Of a stretch of DNA of 7,831 nt, positions 6,138 through 7,831 are shown piece after piece; position 1 is the first letter of the stretch, and each line of letters opens with the position of its first letter. Below the pieces are notes generated by a model. That model saw only the letters and a list, made by a program, of their open reading frames with translations, was not told the origin of the DNA and ran no database searches. The DNA is taken from the NCBI GenBank assembly GCA_028288945.1, contig JAQGHH010000493.1:1-7831 (forward strand), read 5' to 3'. Source of the DNA: Phycisphaerales bacterium (GTDB taxonomy: Bacteria; Planctomycetota; Phycisphaerae; Tepidisphaerales; Tepidisphaeraceae). The position numbers and the translations under genes were made by a program.

Positions 6138-6591
6138 CCCGGAATCCGGGATGTTCGTTTCCTTGGGCGGGGAACATACCCGCGAGCCCGTCCTGCGGAA
6201 AGTCAGTCGATTTGGCGCGACATCAATATTGGCAAACTGCGGCGGAGAAGATCGCCATGGATGAAGATATTTTATCCATTTACCCAAACCGAGAGCCTGT
6301 CGCACCCTCCCAAATTCACGCCCCTATCGAAAATGGTGTTCGTGGGTCAGTCTAGGAAGTTTGAGAATGGAAGGCGGCCCGAGTGTCCCAGGCATCACAG
6401 TCGGCCGGTTTTGTCTGGACGCTTCGGGAAGGGGGATATATAGTTCACCCTGTTCGATGCGGCGGCGGCCGGAGGATCGCGTTTGTGGGTGAAGCCTTGA
6501 AGTGAATCGCACGCCGCATCACCTCTAGTTGTGATGAACCATCGACGTCCTTCATGGACCGTTTGAATGCTCGCGCCCGGCACGTCGTTTG

Positions 6592-6614
6592 TGTCCCGGG
6601 ACAGTGCCCCTGTC
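6592..6614 (+). promoter_or_regulatory. Perfect 12-bp palindrome overlapping a hairpin in the surface-gene leader
   Basis: TGTCCCGGGACA at 6592-6603 is its own reverse complement, and its right half also pairs downstream as GACAG (6600-6604) with CTGTC (6610-6614). It may be a dimeric-regulator operator or an RNA structure; no regulator family is indicated. A palindrome of this length in GC-rich DNA could also arise by chance. Confidence 0.3.
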
Positions 6615-6633
6615 GAGAAAATCTGGATCTACC

Positions 6634-6693
6634 CGCAGGGAAGCTGCGTCGGCTCATTAGGGTTATGTAATCGCCCCGATGCAGGGCTTTTTT
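6634..6693 (+). promoter_or_regulatory. Leader hairpins with terminator-like element just before the surface-gene ribosome site
   Basis: CGCAG (6634-6638) pairs with CTGCG (6644-6648). Next, GCCC (6673-6676) pairs with GGGC (6684-6687) and is followed directly by six T residues at 6688-6693. The ribosome site starts at the next base. The four-pair stem is short for a terminator, but its position suggests attenuation. The segment around CCCCGA (6674-6679) could instead pair with upstream TCGG, giving alternative folds. I recognise no known riboswitch consensus. Confidence 0.35.
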
Positions 6694-6698
6694 GGAGA
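6694..6698 (+). promoter_or_regulatory. Ribosome binding site fixing the GTG start of the surface-protein gene
   Basis: GGAGA lies five bases (six from GGAG) before GTG at 6704. No ATG in this frame lies between the upstream in-frame stop (6668-6670) and the conserved LEQRTLLS motif, so the start must be non-ATG. GTG is the candidate with proper spacing. Confidence 0.75.
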
Positions 6699-6703
6699 AG
6701 CTT

Positions 6704-7831
6704 GTGACCATTCCGTTGTCGGCATCGACGCTCACATCCCGCGCCGCCCTTTCGCACCGTGGCTTGAGCCGCGGCGCACAAGCCGTGCGCTCCGCCGCCC
6801 ACTCGCTCGTCGAGCGACTCGAGCAGCGCACGCTCCTGTCCTCCGTGCTCACGCCCGTCGCCGACACGTTCGTTCGCGATCACAACTACGCCCTAACCAA
6901 CTTCGGCGCTTCCCCCCTGCTTTTCGTAAAAAATGCGAGTTCGGGCGATAACCGTGTATCGTTCCTGAAGTTCGATCTGTCGGGCGTCAGCTCCATTAAT
7001 AGCGCGGTGCTCCAACTCAGCGCCTCTTTGCAGAGCAGCCACGCCACGCCCACCGACATGGGCGTCTATGCCGTTTCCGATTCATCCTGGGTCGAAGGCG
7101 ACGGAAACATCGTCAACTCCATCGGCGACGGCTTCGACACCGACAACAACCCCTCCGGCGAAATGACCTGGAACAACCAGCCGTCCGTCGACGGCGCGTT
7201 GCTGGCTACCGCCACCGTCACCCGCAATAGCTTCCAGGCCTACAGCTTCGACGTGACGCAATATCTGCAGCAGCAACTGAACGCCGGCAATACGGTGGTC
7301 ACGCTTGCGCTCCAGAACATCCAGCCGACGTCCCAGGAAACCGAATTCCTGTCCCGTGAATCGAACTCACAAGGCGCGGGGCCGCAGCTTTTGATCACCG
7401 ATGCGGCTGCCGCCCCCCCGACCGCTTCCGTGTCCGCCTCGGACGTGACGAACCCCACCGCCCCTCAGGTCGTCAACGTCCTCTATTCCAGCGCCGCGGG
7501 CATCAACACCTCCACGCTTGACACCAGCGACATCACCGTCACCCCCACGGCCGGCGGCGCGGCGATCGGCGTCAGCAACGTCAGCTTCGTTACGAATTCC
7601 GACGGCTCCGTGACCGCGTCCTACACGCTTGCCACGCCCGGCGGCGGAGACTGGAGCGCCTCGAGCAACGGCGCGTACACCGTCGCGGTCAACGGCGGAT
7701 CGGTGACCGACTCCAACGGCCTGGGCGTCGGCGCCTCCTTCGGGTCGTTCCGCGTGCTGGTCGCGGACAACGCCCCGCCGACTTCCTCCATTTCCGCCCT
7801 CGACGTCACTACGCCCGGTGGCGGCACCTAC
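6704..7831 (+). CDS. Planctomycete-type extracellular protein: LEQR motif, CBM96/DNRLRE-like domain, long repeats (runs off right edge)
   Basis: This is probably a large cell-surface or secreted protein; the function is unknown and carbohydrate binding is possible. The 376 visible residues open with a basic, Ser/Ala-rich leader (MTIPLSASTLTSRAALSHRG) and then VERLEQRTLLSS at 36-47, the LExRxLLS motif of planctomycete extracellular proteins. Residues about 52-232 match the CBM96/DNRLRE-type beta-sandwich pattern: VADTFVRDHNYALTNFG, then FLKFDLSGVSSINSAVLQL, WNNQPSVDGALLAT, FDVTQYL, FLSRESN and PQLLIT. From 238 a repeat begins (PPTASVSASDVTNP), and a second copy starts at 358 (PPTSSISALDVTTP), a period of 120 residues. 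The frame is open from 6704 to the window edge, so the true length, and any dockerin, PEP-CTERM or other anchor, cannot be seen. The start is GTG, supported by GGAGA upstream; TTG at 6692 or 6716 is less likely. It is divergent from the barrel gene. Confidence 0.87.
   Translation, partial: MTIPLSASTLTSRAALSHRGLSRGAQAVRSAAHSLVERLEQRTLLSSVLTPVADTFVRDHNYALTNFGASPLLFVKNASSGDNRVSFLKFDLSGVSSINSAVLQLSASLQSSHATPTDMGVYAVSDSSWVEGDGNIVNSIGDGFDTDNNPSGEMTWNNQPSVDGALLATATVTRNSFQAYSFDVTQYLQQQLNAGNTVVTLALQNIQPTSQETEFLSRESNSQGAGPQLLITDAAAAPPTASVSASDVTNPTAPQVVNVLYSSAAGINTSTLDTSDITVTPTAGGAAIGVSNVSFVTNSDGSVTASYTLATPGGGDWSASSNGAYTVAVNGGSVTDSNGLGVGASFGSFRVLVADNAPPTSSISALDVTTPGGGTY

Larger units (their letters stand above)
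6126..6703. other. Divergent intergenic region between the barrel gene and the surface-protein gene
   Basis: This 578-base stretch has no reading frame I trust; the short frames present lack family features and a good start. Next to the barrel gene are its ribosome site and two small inverted repeats in its leader: CCCGGA/TCCGGG at 6138-6150 and ATGTTC/GAACAT at 6151-6177. A locally AT-rich patch at about 6226-6300 has an ATGGAT/ATCCAT inverted repeat (6257-6279) and is the likeliest place for the barrel promoter. On the plus strand TTGTCT and GATATA, 18 bases apart at about 6414-6443, form a weak sigma-70-like pair. The last 110 bases before the plus-strand gene hold the leader structures listed separately. 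Confidence 0.6.

Noticed and set aside
6305..6305. Upstream ATG giving a 500-residue barrel protein
   Set aside because: The extra 60 residues are not protein-like, lack a ribosome site and would place the signal peptide internally. The ATG at 6125 is better.
5328..6443. Plus-strand open frame of 371 codons opposite the barrel gene and its upstream region
   Set aside because: It mirrors the barrel coding sequence, has no family features, and the minus-strand gene has a signal peptide, ribosome site and barrel pattern.
6601..6693. Cyclic-di-GMP or other known riboswitch ahead of the surface gene
   Set aside because: I compared it from memory with the GEMM core and found neither the conserved loop motif nor the tetraloop-receptor pattern. 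Only generic hairpins are supported.
6445..6867. Minus-strand frame of 140 codons overlapping the start of the surface-protein gene
   Set aside because: No domain or plausible start was seen, and it covers the well-supported LEQR motif coding region in the opposite sense.
6679..6951. ATG-started plus-strand frame of 90 codons at the surface-gene 5' end
   Set aside because: It is in a different frame from the conserved LEQRTLLS and beta-sandwich sequence. The real gene starts with GTG at 6704.

Overview
The window is GC-rich bacterial DNA and most likely comes from a planctomycete (Planctomycetota, perhaps a Phycisphaerae-like lineage). The best evidence is the right-edge gene. Its N-terminal region carries VERLEQRTLLSS, the LExRxLLS motif typical of planctomycete extracellular proteins, followed by a CBM96/DNRLRE-type domain and large repeats. 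A BBP2-like outer-membrane barrel and short tandem heptamer repeats between genes fit that assignment. No rRNA, tRNA or other lineage marker is present, so the class is an inference.

Layout. Four genes lie on the minus strand and one on the plus strand. Read in the minus direction from position 6125 down to 1, the order is: an outer-membrane beta-barrel protein (4803-6125), an orphan UgpC/MalK-type ABC ATPase (3385-4629), a structured intergenic stretch ending in a strong intrinsic terminator (3267-3354), nusA (1580-3169), and the N-terminal two-thirds or so of an infB gene with a TTG start (1-1406, running off the left edge). Divergent from the porin-like gene, a large secreted or surface protein starts with GTG at 6704 and runs off the right edge. 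The 578-base divergent region between them has hairpins and a terminator-like element but no convincing gene.

How the genes relate. nusA and infB form the usual transcription/translation pair, but rimP, which commonly precedes nusA, is not there. The terminator between the ABC ATPase and nusA suggests two separate transcription units. The barrel protein and the ATPase are in the same direction and could be co-transcribed. Between them sits an inverted pair of heptanucleotide arrays that takes up almost the whole spacer, ends 7 bases from the ATPase start codon, and leaves no Shine-Dalgarno sequence there. A barrel plus an MsmX-like shared ATPase would suit carbohydrate or small-solute uptake, but no permease or binding protein is visible.

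I saw no CRISPR array, prophage, insertion sequence or defence cassette. The most unusual material is the heptamer repeat family, with a second degraded copy ahead of nusA, the hairpin cluster at 3267-3354, and the leader of the surface-protein gene. Long plus-strand reading frames opposite nusA, infB and the barrel gene are antisense shadows of GC-rich coding DNA.
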